This document shows positions 1 through 13,326 of a stretch of DNA of 64,000 nt, one piece after another. Below the pieces are notes generated by a model that was not told the DNA's origin, ran no database searches, and saw nothing but the letters and a program-made list of their open reading frames with translations. The position numbers and the translations under genes are program-made. The DNA is from Clavaria fumosa (Eukaryota > Basidiomycota > Agaricomycetes > Agaricales > Clavariaceae): positions 1,488,001-1,552,000 of the forward strand of contig OX637802.1 of assembly GCA_951802425.1 (NCBI GenBank), written 5' to 3'. How positions within the stretch are numbered: the stretch's first letter is position 1; the number at the start of each line of letters is the position of its first letter.

Positions 1-3000
1 GTTATGGAAGAGCGTGAAATTTTGATATGACCCTCCCTTCTATCCATTAATATGTTGAAGTTGACACGCGCCTCTGCAATCCTCGTTTTCAGATTGTACG
101 CTGGTGCGACGGAGTCACTTTGTTCAATACTGCCAGAGAGATGACAATCATAAGCTGTAAAATTCACAACTGTCACAGCTGCGCGATGGTCCGCAGAGAT
201 GTCGCGCAGGTCTGCAGAGTCGTCCGTGGCTGCTGTGTCAGTACGAAGTGAGCAGCTAACACGGAGGGAGGCTACGGAGACATCTAGTGCCGTAATTTTT
301 GTCCCCGAAGATCTGGGAAATCGAGCGAGGTGCTCTGATATTAATGAGTCGATACAGAATTCTGGCCTGCGATCCTGCGATGTATTTGAATGCTTTTATC
401 CACGCTCGAGTAAATTCAAAGCCTACGTTGAATTCTAAATCTGCTTCCATGTGCGTAAGTGCAGGGATTACAAGAGGTGTCATTGACACCTCAATGCCAC
501 TACGGCTCTCAAATCGTAAGACTGTGTTGGAGGTGCGCATAAAACTATCGCGAGGTGAAGTGGGCGTCATTTTCGCGCCAGAAGTGGCCAGGCGTTTTTG
601 AGCCAAACCTGGGTCGGCAGGGGTCCACGGGTCCTGGAAATTTTTAGGGAAGACATAACCAATTTCCGGGAGAAGATTCACCTGTGTCAGCATGAGTGAC
701 GGACCACTCCAGGTTGATGGAGCAGCCAAAAACTGAGCCACGTAGTGTTTACTCAAGTTCAAGTAGCTGCTAAGTGCCAATCTGCGATGGCCTTCGGGTA
801 ATCTCTGTCACTGAATCTCTCTTATAATCAAAGGCAAGTCCTTACCAGATTTCATGTCGGACCAATCGCTATCCAAAGATATTGAATCGGTCAGGTCTTC
901 GTTGTCAGATTCATCGCCGCTCGACAGTTCTTGGCTGTCATCAGGGATAGGAAATGAGCCGGGTAAAGCAAATGCACGAGCCCTTCTGTGACACGGAGGA
1001 ATATGAGTCAACGCAAACATGGACGAAGGAGAGTGCCACTACGCTAGACGTGCATCCCGATCAGCTTCCGTGACGCGCTCCTCCCCATCTGATTCCAGCG
1101 GCCGTGTAATCTGAGACATCACAGGCCGTACAGAGGTCGATTTTGCTTCTCGCGCTAGCTTGGTAGCTTCAGGTGGAGTGGAGGAACGAGGCAGACGAGG
1201 CAGAGGGAGATATAAGCCACTATGATGAGTGCATACCTCTGCGACAAATGTACATGAGCGAAGCTTACCCAGAAGGGATGTAAATTACCTGGACGAATGT
1301 TCGGATTGTCAAACAAAACCTTGGCACGACCTGTCAGCACATCCTGTGTTCGGACATAATCTCTTTGTGCCTCGGCTGTCTCCCGCCATCCTGGCGGTGA
1401 AGAGTATGAGTCTATGTAGGCGTCAAATCGCAGCTCCCCGGCCTCGATCCACGAGGAACGCCTCGTGCCATTCGCAAGCAGCAGCTTGATAGAAGCATTT
1501 GGTAATCGGACACTAGTAAGTTTTGAATACGAATGTCCAGCGCGATCGTTGCTGGACAGTTTGAGCCCCATGGGAGCATAGAAAACCAGGGCTGAACGCC
1601 CTGCTAGCCAGACACAGTCAATCAAGTCAATCGAGATCTTAACAATTGTAACTAGAAAAAATAGCCCTGCGTAAGGGGTCTCTAGGGTTCGCGTCACTAT
1701 CACTCACCGTCAGGCTCGACAGGAGGAGAGTATTCCAATGCCGGTGCGTTTGGCGTATCCAGGAAGTTCAACCGGAACGCTGTGGCAGCTGCCGCGACAG
1801 CTTGCCATTCCGAGGCCGATAGACTACCTTTGACATCCCCGACGCGAATCTCCCATATGCAAACGTAGGCCGACGTTCGAGGTTGCGGTCCGAATAACCT
1901 GTTTGCAGTAACATCGTATCCTATCAACGGAAGTCAGGACAAGATTACGACAAGCATTTCAAGCTGACCATCAATGGTGAAAGATTCTTTTTGCTTCCCC
2001 CGAGGGCGGTCAAGGAACAGATCGCTTTCGCAATGCTGTTCGATACATCCAGAAACGGTATCGGCATTGAGTGACATATCTATGGCGTCCTGATTAGTCT
2101 GACTGAGCTTATCCAATGGCTCGAACGGCTACCCATGTAAAAGTCGTGGAGTCGGAGTTGAAGCTGCATTGCAGGGACTGTGAGCGTGACGCAAGTCCCA
2201 GCATCAAAATCTTGACCGAAGGTACGTTTCACAAAACCTGGGAGGCCAGCAGGCAGTGCGAGGACGCCATGCTTAACATTGACGCTTAGCTCGAATTGAA
2301 AGACGTTCGACTGAATGATGTATTGTGAGCTGATGCTAATTGGGCTTCCCATAAAGACCCACCTTTTCAGGACGGTATTTGAATGTAATGGGATCACCGA
2401 TCGGATAGCCTTTACGACCCTTCTCAAGATATTCGTATAAGGTGGTGAAATTTGTGAAGGATCCCAGATAGTTCTCGCGCAAGACAATAAGATGCCTGAT
2501 CGTCCATCCCAACAACTTCCATGCAACGTTATTAAGCTGCAATGAGAAATTTGACACCGTTCCTATCACTAATTTATGGGCAGGGTGGGGGTACTGACCG
2601 TGAAGTTCATGATTAACTGCTCGACATAATCAGGACGCACTTCTGTGAAGTATTGGTAGGACCCATTGAGACGAAAGAGGCCGATGGTTCCGAATCGAGT
2701 CCCGAGGTCGTGAGCTAACAGAGTATGTGTAGTCCACTTGGGCAATGAGAGGGAGAGTGAGAGCTGCGGTCCTTCGACTGAGAAAGGTACGGTGATCGAT
2801 GTCGGCCTGAACACGTTTGAAGGAATGCGAACATCGACGAGCAATCGAGGTCCACTGATCGTGAACAAAGCTATAAACCAAATCATCAGCTGCTACCCGG
2901 GCATGGAAGCAGTGGATAAAACCATTCTCTTCCTTAACCAGGGGCTTGTCAATGATGTTATGATCATTTGCGTACTCCATCAATTCGAACTGATCCAACT

Positions 3001-5264
3001 CCACTTGGATAGCGTATACTATCGGTATGAAACGGAAGTAATCACTTGGTGGGCCCGCAGTCCAATCCTTAGCAAGATCGGTGAACATGTTGATATGATC
3101 GCGCAAAAGGGAGAGTGTTGATTGCTGGAATGTCAACGTGAAAGTCCACTGCCGTTCCTCATTCCACTTCAGAGGTGTGGGCAAGTCTCCTATGATCTAT
3201 ATCGATGTAAGTAAGTATTCCCGGGGATAGGCGAAACGCTTGATTGCAAACCTGGCAGGATTTCGCCTTATGAACCTTCATGTCGTTCAGACTCGAGGTT
3301 ACCTCAACGCTGTCGAAGTCCATCACCAAACGGGAGTTGTATCCATCCAAGGCGGCAACTATTGGAACGACATAGCTGATAGTCGAGGCGTCCCCAATGT
3401 TGAGGCGGAGAAAGGCAGGCTCTCTTTTCTTAGGGTGGGGATACGTGCATTGTCCATCCCATAGCCAATTCTGTAATTCGTAGGAATGTGTCATGAGACG
3501 AATGTCCACAATACCAAGGCAGTCTTCACCTTAGACGCTTCTCGGAAGGGGACATACAGGATTGTGTCACCCCGTAGCTCAACGAAAACTTTGAACGAGG
3601 TCCAAACACGCGTGTCACCAGGTTGCAGAGGAGGCATAGGCTCGTCGTTCTGGAAAGTGGGTGGGAAGAACGTCCGTTGCAACTCAACTCTGTTGGGTAA
3701 CTGATCGAACCACCACTTCTCAACCTGCATGTATCGCTATTGTTGACGCACCTTCGGCGATCTGCCCAGGGACCATAGCGGAAACTGCCACTGTGGACAA
3801 CCATATCGATCCCCCATTCAGGATCATCATCCTTGGTATCGTCTTTTGCATCGGTTGGTACAGGTACGACGCCCGCGATTGCATCATAGTACGAAAGATC
3901 CAAAGTTGGCGCTTCGAGAAGCTTGCGCTCAACAGCGTATTCTAGGGTAACAGGGTCAGCATCAACCGGTTTCTCGTCATCCGCGCTCGTTTTGCGCCCA
4001 GAACGAGATGTAGCCGAGTTGGTCTCCGGATGAATGTCACGACTCCTGTCCGCCCTCCAGAGGCGATACACCCGCAACTCTTTCCAGAGCGTAGAAAATG
4101 TCGAAAAACGAAGCCGAGAATTTTCCTGTGAGGAGTTGGGCGACCTGTGGTTTCTGAGATTTACAATATGGCGAACTGCGATAGTTTCACGCACTGGGAT
4201 CTTCTGATGTGTTCATCTACCATTTTGCCGGTGGTGTTCATTGTATCCTTGAAATCTTCATTCTGGACATATCTGATTATTGCTTGCTGGAAAGTGAGAC
4301 CGAGAACGCGCTTATATGAGTCATTTTTGGATCTCGCCTTGCGCACGAACGGTTAGCTGCGAGAAGATCCCGAAAAAAATTCATACCTGAACGATTTCAT
4401 ATGTCCCAACAGCGCGTCGAAATTCCGCAACTAGCAATTCCGGGGTGGAGGAGTTACCACATACAATAGCGCCTTTGGTCCCTTCAATGCCAAGAGGCAA
4501 GAGATCCAGGAAATTTAAGGCAGGAATATATTGGCGAACCCAAGCCACCACCCTTGTGACGATTGCCGTTATTCGAACTATTCCTGTGTGTACTTGACGT
4601 TCGCTGTGGGGCTCTTGGTGTCCAATATGAGTTCTCAGCTCCCGAAGAGGTCACAACGTGGTCACAACGTACGGATAGATTCCATCTCAGTACTACTTTG
4701 AGTCTCTGCGCTATTTATGCTTGGAGCTAGGCAGGAGAGAATACTCTCGTACGCCGCGGTTCTGTTGTACAGAAACCATTCGTATCCTTGAAGAGAGAGA
4801 TGGACTTTACAGCGCGTGTGAGGCTCCACGGCTTCTACTGAATATCGTTCAGAAAATCTATCTGGAACCAATTTCAGGGTTTAACTAACCATTGTCTCTA
4901 GCTTCGGAACCACGAGGGGGCTCTTCCTGGTAGTGTGGGCGAATCCAATACCTCCAGGTAATGCATAACTTGACCACCTTGATGGTTTGATTACTAGAGT
5001 GATAATGCAAGTCTCTCAAAAGGATTCTTCCTGCGATTGGAGAGAAATGTATGGATCCTGGGAGGCCAATTGAGACAGAAGACTGAACGAGTTGAGGATA
5101 ACGCAACCTATCTCAAACCACACTCGCGAGTCACCTTGATTCCATAGTGCTAAGCGTACGAATGTTCCGAAGATGAACGCAAGGAGACGGTTCCAGTAGA
5201 AGAGGAATAGGATCGAGGCGGCCAAGATAAAGATACAAGCGACAAGTAATAGGCGATTCAGCAT
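1..5264 (-). CDS. CSF1: Csf1/BLTP1-type bridge-like lipid transfer protein, 5' half
   Basis: This gene is cut by the left window edge and only its N-terminal half is present. The N-terminus is one membrane helix (starting MLNRLLLVACIFILAAS), then a segment matching the Csf1 family: FSPIAGRILLRDLHYHS and, slightly later, ITWRYWIRP. Csf1 proteins are about 3000-residue rod-shaped lipid conduits anchored in the ER at contact sites; about 5 kb here would give roughly half of that. Many short introns divide the gene. The first runs from the codon after FEIG to an acceptor just before SIHFSPI (near 5100-5050). I chose the ATG at 5264 because it opens directly onto the membrane helix; an in-frame ATG at 5324 would add 20 residues. 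The family call rests on the N-terminus; the downstream exons are consistent but not individually resolved. Confidence 0.85.
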
Positions 5265-5813
5265 GACAGTCACAGTCCGTTGGGCGCCGCAGTACCGCAG
5301 CACCTCGGTGCCGGAGGCAGGCAAACGATATTGCAGGAGGATTCACAGCCAGAAGGGGCTTTCATCCATCTACTATACTCACCTCCCTTCTGCTGGGTAA
5401 TGCAGCGACGTCACGAGCCACGTGATCCAGCAAACAACGCTCTGCCTTAAATCACTGACATGTAGTTCTGTTTACTGTACCACATCCTCATCGATGTTGC
5501 TTCGACTACGGTCTTCCAAGAATTGCGATACAAGTTGTCGAGAATATCACTCCTTTTACTTCTTCGTAATGCTCTGAAAACCTGACATGTCCTTTGTGCG
5601 TTTCGTCCAAGTCTGGATCGTTACTAATTCGTTAGGCTTTGAAGTCTCATTGACAATCCGGCTGGTGGTGTCAAGATCCTTGGCGATGAGACAACGATTC
5701 ATGTTCGCCTCACACATATCTAAGCCTGGCATGTGGTCTGTATTCACAAAGTCATCCTTTGTTTCTTGTCGTAACTTCGACAAACGTCTATCGTTTATCA
5801 GCATCAGCCAACT
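5265..5813. other. Intergenic, divergent promoters
   Basis: This stretch lies between the divergent starts of CSF1 (minus) and the next gene (plus). Short open frames on both strands near 5556-5804 have no coding signature that I can support. It should hold both promoters; no specific element was recognised. Confidence 0.5.
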
Positions 5814-7570
5814 ATGCCTTCGCTACCTGCCCGCACCACTTCCTTACCTTCACGAACTAATAACACTCTGCCTTCCCCACTCAGGTATCTGCTTGCTCTT
5901 TCTGTGATTCTCTTTGTCGTCGTTCTCGGCACTATGCTTCACCATTTGGCACTCCGTCTGATCAAGATATGTCGTGGAAAATACCAGAAGCAAGACGTCG
6001 AGGTAAGTTACGGATTCTGTGTACCGTGTAACCCGCATAAACGATGGAATAGAGCGGACGCATGTCACTGACGCGCTCTACCTCCGATCTCTCCGGAGTC
6101 ATACGAAAGGCGACTGAGGGAACGAACCCTCATGTCCATCTCCTTTTCTCTGGTTGCGAAAAGTTTCAGATACCTGTCCTCATGGTGACTTCTCCCGTGA
6201 TTGATATCGTCAACCAACCCAACTTGCAAAACAAGCAATTCGATATTCCAAGGATTGGACAAACATGCCGACCGGGGCCATTTCTAGGGGACCCACCCGT
6301 CAGCGATATCAATCTGTACATTTCTCCCCACCATCCCGATGCCTTGCGCGTGCTAGGCGCATCGTTTCTATCTCTGCATCCTCGCCCCACATTGGATACT
6401 GCTTCGGACGATCAAGAACCCGACGATCCACTCTCGGATGTCTGGCCCATGCCCCCCAACACCTGGCCCGTGCCAACCGAAGAAGCAATGGCTGCTGTTG
6501 AGGCTGAATTCGACAATATGATGGAATTTGTACTCGGATTTGGCCATACTGACGCGCTCTCCATCCCATCATGTGATAAAGAACCAGAAGACAAGCCCGA
6601 TATCGACGAAACCCTTCCATTGAATGACAAGGAAGTATCCGAATTTAACAGAATAAGTCAAGTGACGATCTTCCCGGCCAACTCACAGATCACGCCTGAG
6701 ATAACAAACTTGGACGATAGCAAACGAATCGCGGCTTTGGGGGGTAGAAGCTCGCCGCAACAACCTGCTCAGGTGGTTCGACCGTTTTCTGCCGTCCAAC
6801 ACGTCGTTCGAAAGACGCCCAGGATCCGTCGCCACGGCACGGCTGCATCACAACAGAAATTAGAGGATAATAAGGAGAACAAACCACCGAGTACTACTGA
6901 ACCGGAACAAGCCGCCATCAAAATTAAGAAGAAGTCGGATCTCCGCACATACAAAGTCGATTCCAAGTCACACCACAAGTCCGTAAAAGAGGGTTCTATT
7001 CTGCCCAGGTCTAACGACATCGCTTTCAAAGAAACATTTTCGAAGAGCAAATTCAACGCGGGTCAGAACACCTCTCCAGCCAGAACCCCATTCCGCCCAT
7101 ACCCAACTCTGCATCCCAATCGCAAAACCGCAATTACACTTGGTCACAGTGATACGTTGATAAATCTCGGTTTCGCTGACCTCAAAACCGCTACGCGAGG
7201 CCAAGGATGTGGCACCGCTCAACTTCAGGCCTCAACCTTGCGGCGCCCATCAGCGCAATCCAATCGCACTGTCGCAATCCACTCTGCCGCTGCCCTGTAC
7301 CTCCTACCGTCGGGTACAAGTACGGAGGTACGAACCAAATCGCGTTTCATCGATGCCAACGATAGTGGCGAGTCAGAGGACTCCCCGCCGACGTCTCCGG
7401 AAGCGACCCGGAAGCGCTTGAGCAGACCAGGCCTTAGGGACGTGATTTCTCAAGCTGCACACGGTCGTCCCAATCACCCCGTTCCCGGACAACAGACCGC
7501 TGCGAAACGCCATCGCATCACAACGATCGTTGGCGGCAACCGTAAGGAGAGCGTTCTAGTTCGCAACTAG
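5814..7570 (+). CDS. Single-pass membrane protein of unknown function
   Basis: Two exons, 5814-6002 and 6053-7570, joined by a 50-nt GTAAGT...TAG phase-0 intron, give 568 residues. Near residues 25-47 there is one hydrophobic helix (YLLALSVILFVVVLGTML), followed by RLIKICRGKYQK, a basic flank typical of the cytosolic side. A Cys- and Leu-containing region follows, then a long polar tail rich in Ser, Thr, Pro and Lys, expected to be disordered. I recognise no catalytic motif. The layout (short N-terminus, one helix, long tail) is common in uncharacterised agaricomycete proteins. A RING domain was looked for in the tail and not found. The splice is well supported because the exon-1 frame runs into a stop inside the intron region. 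The function is unknown. Confidence 0.7.
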
Positions 7571-8308
7571 GCTGTATTTCTTTCTTCTCTCAGGCTCAAT
7601 GATGCGCTATCTGCTGTCTACATCTGTCTAACTACCCTTTTTCTTGCGCCACACTCGACGTCTGTCTCCACTGTATGAAGAATTCAGCCGCTGAAGGTTC
7701 CAGGCCTCTAAACCTGGTCATGCTCACCTTGCAACCTCTGGTCGTCTAGATCCTTGAACTTTAACACCTTTGGTCGATACAGTTTACGCATACTCCAGGG
7801 CTTCGTCGATGACCTCCTCTGCGACGGTCGCTCCTCGCTTTGCAAGATGACTTCGACTAAGCATACCAGTCCAATCGCGGCCAACCACAACATAGCTTTC
7901 AATTCCCGTCTCTCATTTCACCTCCTTCCGTTTCTCAAACTACTGTTCAGTCTCTTCTACCTCCAGCATCAACAGTTCGGCTCCCGTTTATCTAACAGAT
8001 GACAGTTGCTCTGTGACCCTTTACAACTATTCGACGCCTTGGTGCTTGGGTTTGGACTACCTCTTCTGTGGATGGGACCATTGTTCAGTCGTGCGTCAGC
8101 CTTCGCAATGGCGTGCGGGTTTGCTTGAGGTAGTCAAGCGATTCATCTTTGCGTAAAAGCTGCTGACTCTGGAAATGGTGGCTCGAAATTACGATTCCAG
8201 TAGCAATATGTGAAGGAGAGCGAGTAGAACAATACAATGAAACCGCCTTTTGTATGTATGTAGTGAGGGAAAGCATGGTCCCGGAGCCGACAGATAAGGC
8301 GTCCGTTT
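7571..8308. other. Intergenic between convergent genes
   Basis: This is the 3' flank of the membrane-protein gene and of SMD3, which converge here. A 64-codon minus-strand frame at 7708-7902 begins with a hydrophobic stretch, but it has no supporting context and I do not call it a gene. Nothing else was recognised. Confidence 0.45.
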
Positions 8309-8917
8309 TCACCTCCTGATGGTACGTTGGGATGGCATACCACGTCCACGACGAGCTGCAACAAACATGAAGTCAACACACAATTTTGTAGATGAGGGCA
8401 GGAAAAATTCGCACCGTTTGCTGCAGAAATGAACGTTGGTCAGACGATGCCAGAAGCGCGAAACAGAGAGACGTACCTCGCATGATTGTCGCACGTCCAC
8501 GAGCTGTGCCTATGCCTCTTCCTCTCATAGCGTTCGGACCCACTCGCTTGAACCTACACGCAGCGATGGTCAGCATCCCATTTCAGGCCATCGGATGAAC
8601 GAAAGCACAAACATGGGAGCGTTTTGCAGCATGTCCGGCACGATGAAGAATCGAATCATGCTGCCCCTTATGTAGACTTGATCCAGTTGCGAGACGCGCC
8701 CATCGCGTCCTGTGACGGTGATATCTCTCAACGAAATATTCAGGTTGTCTTCGGCTGCGCAAGGTCGCGTTCAGACTGCCCTGAAACCGACGAGCAGTAA
8801 CTTACCTTCAGCAAGCTTACCCCGATACAACTGACCGGTTTTGAGCTCAACTGTAACGATATGGCCCAGAGACTCGTGGAGGAGCTTGACGGGCACACCA
8901 AGGCCTGCGCTTGCCAT
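8309..8917 (-). CDS. SMD3: Small nuclear ribonucleoprotein Sm D3
   Basis: SmD3 is one of the seven Sm proteins that ring the U-rich site of spliceosomal snRNAs. The model has five exons: 8917-8806, 8754-8613, 8553-8477, 8420-8415 and 8355-8309, coding 127 residues, the usual size. Sm1 reads [19 protein letters not shown] and [16 protein letters not shown]; Sm2 reads [17 protein letters not shown]. The C-terminus carries the expected Arg-Gly tail ([16 protein letters not shown], later RRGRGMPSQ), a target of arginine methylation in this family. Intron 2 uses the donor GTTTGT, which is needed to restore M-F-K at the junction. Exon 4 is only 6 nt (two codons, phase-1 on both sides). Skipping it would also keep the frame but would need a 121-nt intron, while the two separate introns are 56 and 59 nt, normal here. 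Confidence 0.95.
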
Positions 8918-9298
8918 TTTGTAGATTTGCTGAGCCCGTCACTTCGCCTTCGGGTTTTTTCAAACTTGGCCATGTTCCCACGAGCATCACATGGTTCACT
9001 CACGTGAGCCTCACGTGACGTTCACAAGCCCACATAGCCGCTCGCCGTCCACGGCGACGACAAGCGCAAGATTGTTCGTTCCATGGTTCTAGCCCTTCAA
9101 CTGTAACTGCCAGCCAGCGGAGTAACGATGGACTTAGTGGGTTTGCGCTGTACAGCGCCGCGGCAATTTGCTGTGCTGCTGCAGGGACCAATTCCAGTTT
9201 AGGCCCAGTCAGTTGGACAACTGTCAAGGTGAAGTGGAATTTGTCTCCACACAATCGTCCGCCGAGTTGCGTCTGAGCTTGTACTAAGTTCATTCTCG
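8918..9298. promoter_or_regulatory. Shared divergent promoter region (SMD3 / ClC)
   Basis: About 380 nt separate the SMD3 start (minus) from the ClC start (plus), so both promoters must lie here. Near 8996-9016 there are two closely spaced copies of a CACGTGA-type sequence, an E-box-like motif that could bind a bHLH factor; this is inference only. Confidence 0.4.
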
Positions 9299-12200
9299 AT
9301 GGAACGATCGCTTTCAGCGGCAACAGTGGCGGCAGCTGGCCTGAGTGCGCCTTCGCCCACGACTTGGCGTCGCCAACGCCTTTTGCGCATCGGAAGCACT
9401 TCGGCGCTCTCGAGCCCCTTCAGCGCCTTCAGCATCGGAGCGGGCTCTCAGCAAACGAACGAAACCACCTCTTTGCGGGCGGATTCTCCGGAGAACTATG
9501 GTACAGTCGCAGGCCCGCGTCGCAAGACATTCAACGGCGCGAGTATCATCTTCCCGCCGCGCCAGAATCCACCACGTCTGAATACCTCTCGTCGATCGGT
9601 ATCCATACCAAATTCTCCTCTCTTTGATGCCCCTGGTCATTCGCCGACCTCTTTGCGTGAATTGAGCAATGTTTGGGCTTCACAGCGACCGATTTCCGCA
9701 TATGACACCCCTTTCATCGCCAAGCCAGAAGACAACGATTCTGATCTCGCGGCGAGAACCAACGGCATACGTGTCTGGTACTCATCCTTCTCTTCCATTG
9801 ACTGGCTTCATGACGCCATCAAAGACCGCGTACGCTTCTCAAGACTGCGCAGGCGCAGCTCCCTTCGCGCACAAATCCGTCTCACTCTAGACAAAGGCAT
9901 GGGCTGGTTCATAGTCACTATAGTGGGCTTCCTCACTGCCATGGTCGCGTTTGCCATCGTTCGCTTCGAGCAATGGCTCTTCGATATGAAAGAAGGATAT
10001 TGCGCGGAGAACTGGAAAAAGGCCAAGAGGTTCTGTTGCCCTTCGATCGACGCAGAAATATATGGTCAGCTTCCAATCCTTGGGCTGCGATCGGAGAAAC
10101 CTTGCGATGCATGGCAGACGTGGGGGGGAGCATTTGAAGGGCTTGGCGGAAGCTGGAAGGACATCGACCCAGAATTGATTCAATACGCTGTGTATGCTTT
10201 CATTGCGGTGGGTCACATTTGATTCTCTACCTCGCTGATTTCTCAATGGTCTTCTGAGACCAGGTCATTCTTGCCGTGACTTCCTGCCTTCTTACGACCT
10301 ACCTCACGGCCTCAACTTCTTTTGTCACACGCAAAGAATCTGGCGTTCTTGCCCCTGACTTCCCCGCCGAGCCCGACAGTAAGCGGCCTACCAGTGAACC
10401 CAGGCGCAAAGTTTTATATTACGTAAGTCTCATAAGTCTGCCAGCGTCCACTCGATGACCGTCAGCGCAGGCTGCTGGAAGTGGCATCCCCGAAATCAAG
10501 ACCATCCTTTCTGGTTTGGACTTGCCCCACACAACCTGCTTTCCTTCTAATTCACATGAATCGATGTAGGTTTTGTTATTCACGGCTACCTGGGTGGTCG
10601 GACCCTCTTTACCAAAGCTGTCGGTCTGGCACTTTCTGTTGCATCTGGACTCTCTCTTGGTACGCATTGGACCTTTTCTCCATTGATTTCTGACCCGAAA
10701 TTGCTTTTGCATCTACAGGCAAAGAGGGGCCGTTCGTCCATATCGCTAGTTGCATCGGTAACATCGTCAGTCGTTTCTTCAGCAAATATGAAACCAATGA
10801 AGGTAACAAACACCCCTCCGCTATAATCTGACATCATTATTTATACTCATTCTTTCTCAGCCAAGAGACGAGAGATTCTAAGCGCATCATGCGCCGCAGG
10901 AGTAGCCGTCGCGTTCGGTGCACCGATTGGAGGCGTCCTGTTCAGTCTGGAGGAAGTATCCTATTTCTTCCCGCCCAAGGTTGATCTCTGCTTCTTTTTG
11001 TTGTCAAATTTATACACGTCTCAATTACTATCCAAAGGTCATGTGGCGAAGGTTTGAACGCTTTTAATTTTAAGTTGTCCTAGCTTATCTTTTCTAGTTT
11101 CTTCTGTGCCATGATTGCTGCGATGACACTCACGGCTCTTGATCCTTTCGGAACTGGCAAGCTTGTTTTGTTCCAGGTAACCTACAACAAGGTGCGTATT
11201 TCGAACCTTTCATCGGGGATGGAGTGATGCTATACATTTATCTAGGACTGGCACGCTTATGAGCTGGGCTTTTTCCTTCTCCTGGGCGTCCTGGGCGTAC
11301 GTATCTCTCTCATTCACGGGTAGCCAATTTCACTCAATCTTTACAGGGTCTCTACGGCGCTTACTTCTCCAAATTGAATATACGTTGGAGTCGCTATGTC
11401 CGGAACGGAACCTCACTAAAAGACCATCCTGTCGCGGAGGTTCTTCTGGTAAATCGGATATCAATATATCCATAATGTCTGAGCTAATATGGCTGATCGG
11501 ACCTGTCAGGTTACACTTGTGACTACAGCCCTCTTCTTTCTGAACCCCTACACAAGGATGGGCGGGACCGAGCTCGTGTACAGCCTGTTCAAGGAGTGCG
11601 ATCTCCACCCCGACGCCCCCAACTCCAGCTTCTGCATCCCAGAGGGAGCGACTTCCTCGCAGATCAGGCCCGTCGTGCAGGCAATATTTGTCGCAATGGT
11701 GGTCAAGGGCGCGCTGACTATCGTGACCTTCGGCATCAAAGTTCCCGCAGGAATCTTCATTCCCACACTTGGCGTGGGTGCGTGCGCGGGCCGTATGCTT
11801 GGTATTGCCGTGCAATGGGCACAGCGGACGTACCCACAGGCGGGTGTGTTTGCGGCGTGCGGTACTGACAGGAACTGCGTGATACCTGGCCTGTATGCCA
11901 TGGTCGGTGCTGCCGCGACGTTGTCGGGTGTCACAGTGAGTCTGCTTTCCGCCCCAGATGATCTTTGTACAAATCTGAATGACTCCTTGCAGCGAACCAC
12001 GGTCTCCTTGGCTGTCATCATGTTCGAGCTCACAGACACGCTGACATATGCTGTGCCTGTAATGCTTGCTGTGCTAGTCGCAAAAACGGTTGCAGATGCT
12101 TTGGAACCCAAAGGAATCTATGATCTTGTCATAGAGTGCGTTGCGAATGAAACTGAACAATTTTGGTGATTAACATGATGATACAAGCCTTTCGCAACTG

Positions 12201-12989
12201 CCTTTCCTCAACATCAAACACGACTACCATTGGTCTGATTACCAGATCAACGATGTGGTGCGCTACAATCTTCCTCCGTAGTGCAGTTGCTTTCTTCTGA
12301 CTCCATGCAGACTGATCGAGACGTCGAGACTGTTCAGTTAGACAAAGAAAACACTGTCCAGAGCCTCCGTGACCAACTGCAAGCTCTTCTATGCGCAGGA
12401 CACGACGACACAGGGCTTCCTATCCTACGCAATGATAAACACGACGATGGCCTGCGCATGGTAGGGTACATCGGCGCAAGCGAGCTTGAGCATGCACTAA
12501 GTACGCATCCCTCCCATCGTCCATTACGAGGCACTGCTTGTTGAACGAGTTTACAATGCCCCCAGGCATTGTTGCGGACGATGCTAATGAACATGTGCGC
12601 TTCCACACAACGTACGCACACGAGGACCACAGCGTCTCCGTTACGTCCTTGCAGGACGAAGGAGAGTCGCAGGATGTCGACTTGTTTGACTTCAGCGTTT
12701 ACATGGACAAAGTACGAGTTTCTGGCACGTTGCCATCAAAATAGGGACTGACCATGATTTTCTCTACAGGCGCCACTGACTATCCCATCCAACGCGCCGC
12801 TAGAACTCCTTCATCAGTACTTTGTCAAATTGGGTGCCAGATATGTGGTTGTGACAGACACGGAGGGATACTGTGAGCCATGTTGTCGGTCTCGAATTTG
12901 GATCACTTGATAATGGCGTCTTCACAGATGAGGGTGTTATTGACAAAAAACGATGGCTGGCTTTCTTGAATGAGCTAGACAAGTCCTGA
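9299..12989 (+). CDS. ClC-type voltage-gated chloride channel / Cl-/H+ antiporter
   Basis: A multi-exon gene for a Gef1 / ClC-3-4-5-like protein of intracellular membranes. A long Ser-rich cytosolic N-terminus leads to the family's [11 protein letters not shown] stretch and the first helix ([19 protein letters not shown]). The selectivity motifs are present: [11 protein letters not shown] (exon from 10471), GKEGPFVH with the external gating Glu (near 10725), [13 protein letters not shown] with the internal proton Glu, and [14 protein letters not shown] (near 11740). Both glutamates together predict a Cl-/H+ exchanger rather than a channel. Two CBS domains follow; the last exon ends in a second-CBS pattern ([12 protein letters not shown], then [12 protein letters not shown]). 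The first introns are 10208-10263 and 10423-10470; the final junction is T|AT in a Tyr codon before GAG-GGT. Likely role: pH and anion balance of Golgi/endosome, affecting copper loading of secreted oxidases. Yeast GEF1 is the best-known relative. Confidence 0.93.
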
Positions 12990-13326
12990 TCGTGAAGTTG
13001 AATTGCATTACAACATAATTTGACATGTATCCACGACGATGAATTTCCAGACCCAATATACCAGTTTGTGAGATTACAGAAAAGAGGAACCCAATGACAG
13101 TCATGGAAGAACTTTGTGGGCCTAATGGTGGCGCCGAGGATGTGCGACAAACCACGAGTGCTCAGTGCCAACTAAAGTAATTGAGCACACATCTCAAACC
13201 CTATTACAATGTTAAGTCTCATTTTTAGCCTGCATTGCCGCACGCGGGTTTTGCGCCGAACGCACTCTTAAAATGTCATCAGAGTATCAGATTCTGTAAA
13301 CAAGTCAGGGTGGTGTCCCATCAGAT
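12990..13326. other. Intergenic between convergent genes
   Basis: This is the 3' flank of the ClC gene and of the CFEM-like gene, which converge. No coding frame or structure was recognised. Confidence 0.5.

Noticed and set aside
7708..7902. 64-codon minus-strand frame with a hydrophobic start
   Set aside because: No conserved motif or splice context; it lies in the 3' flanks of two convergent genes and is of a length expected by chance.
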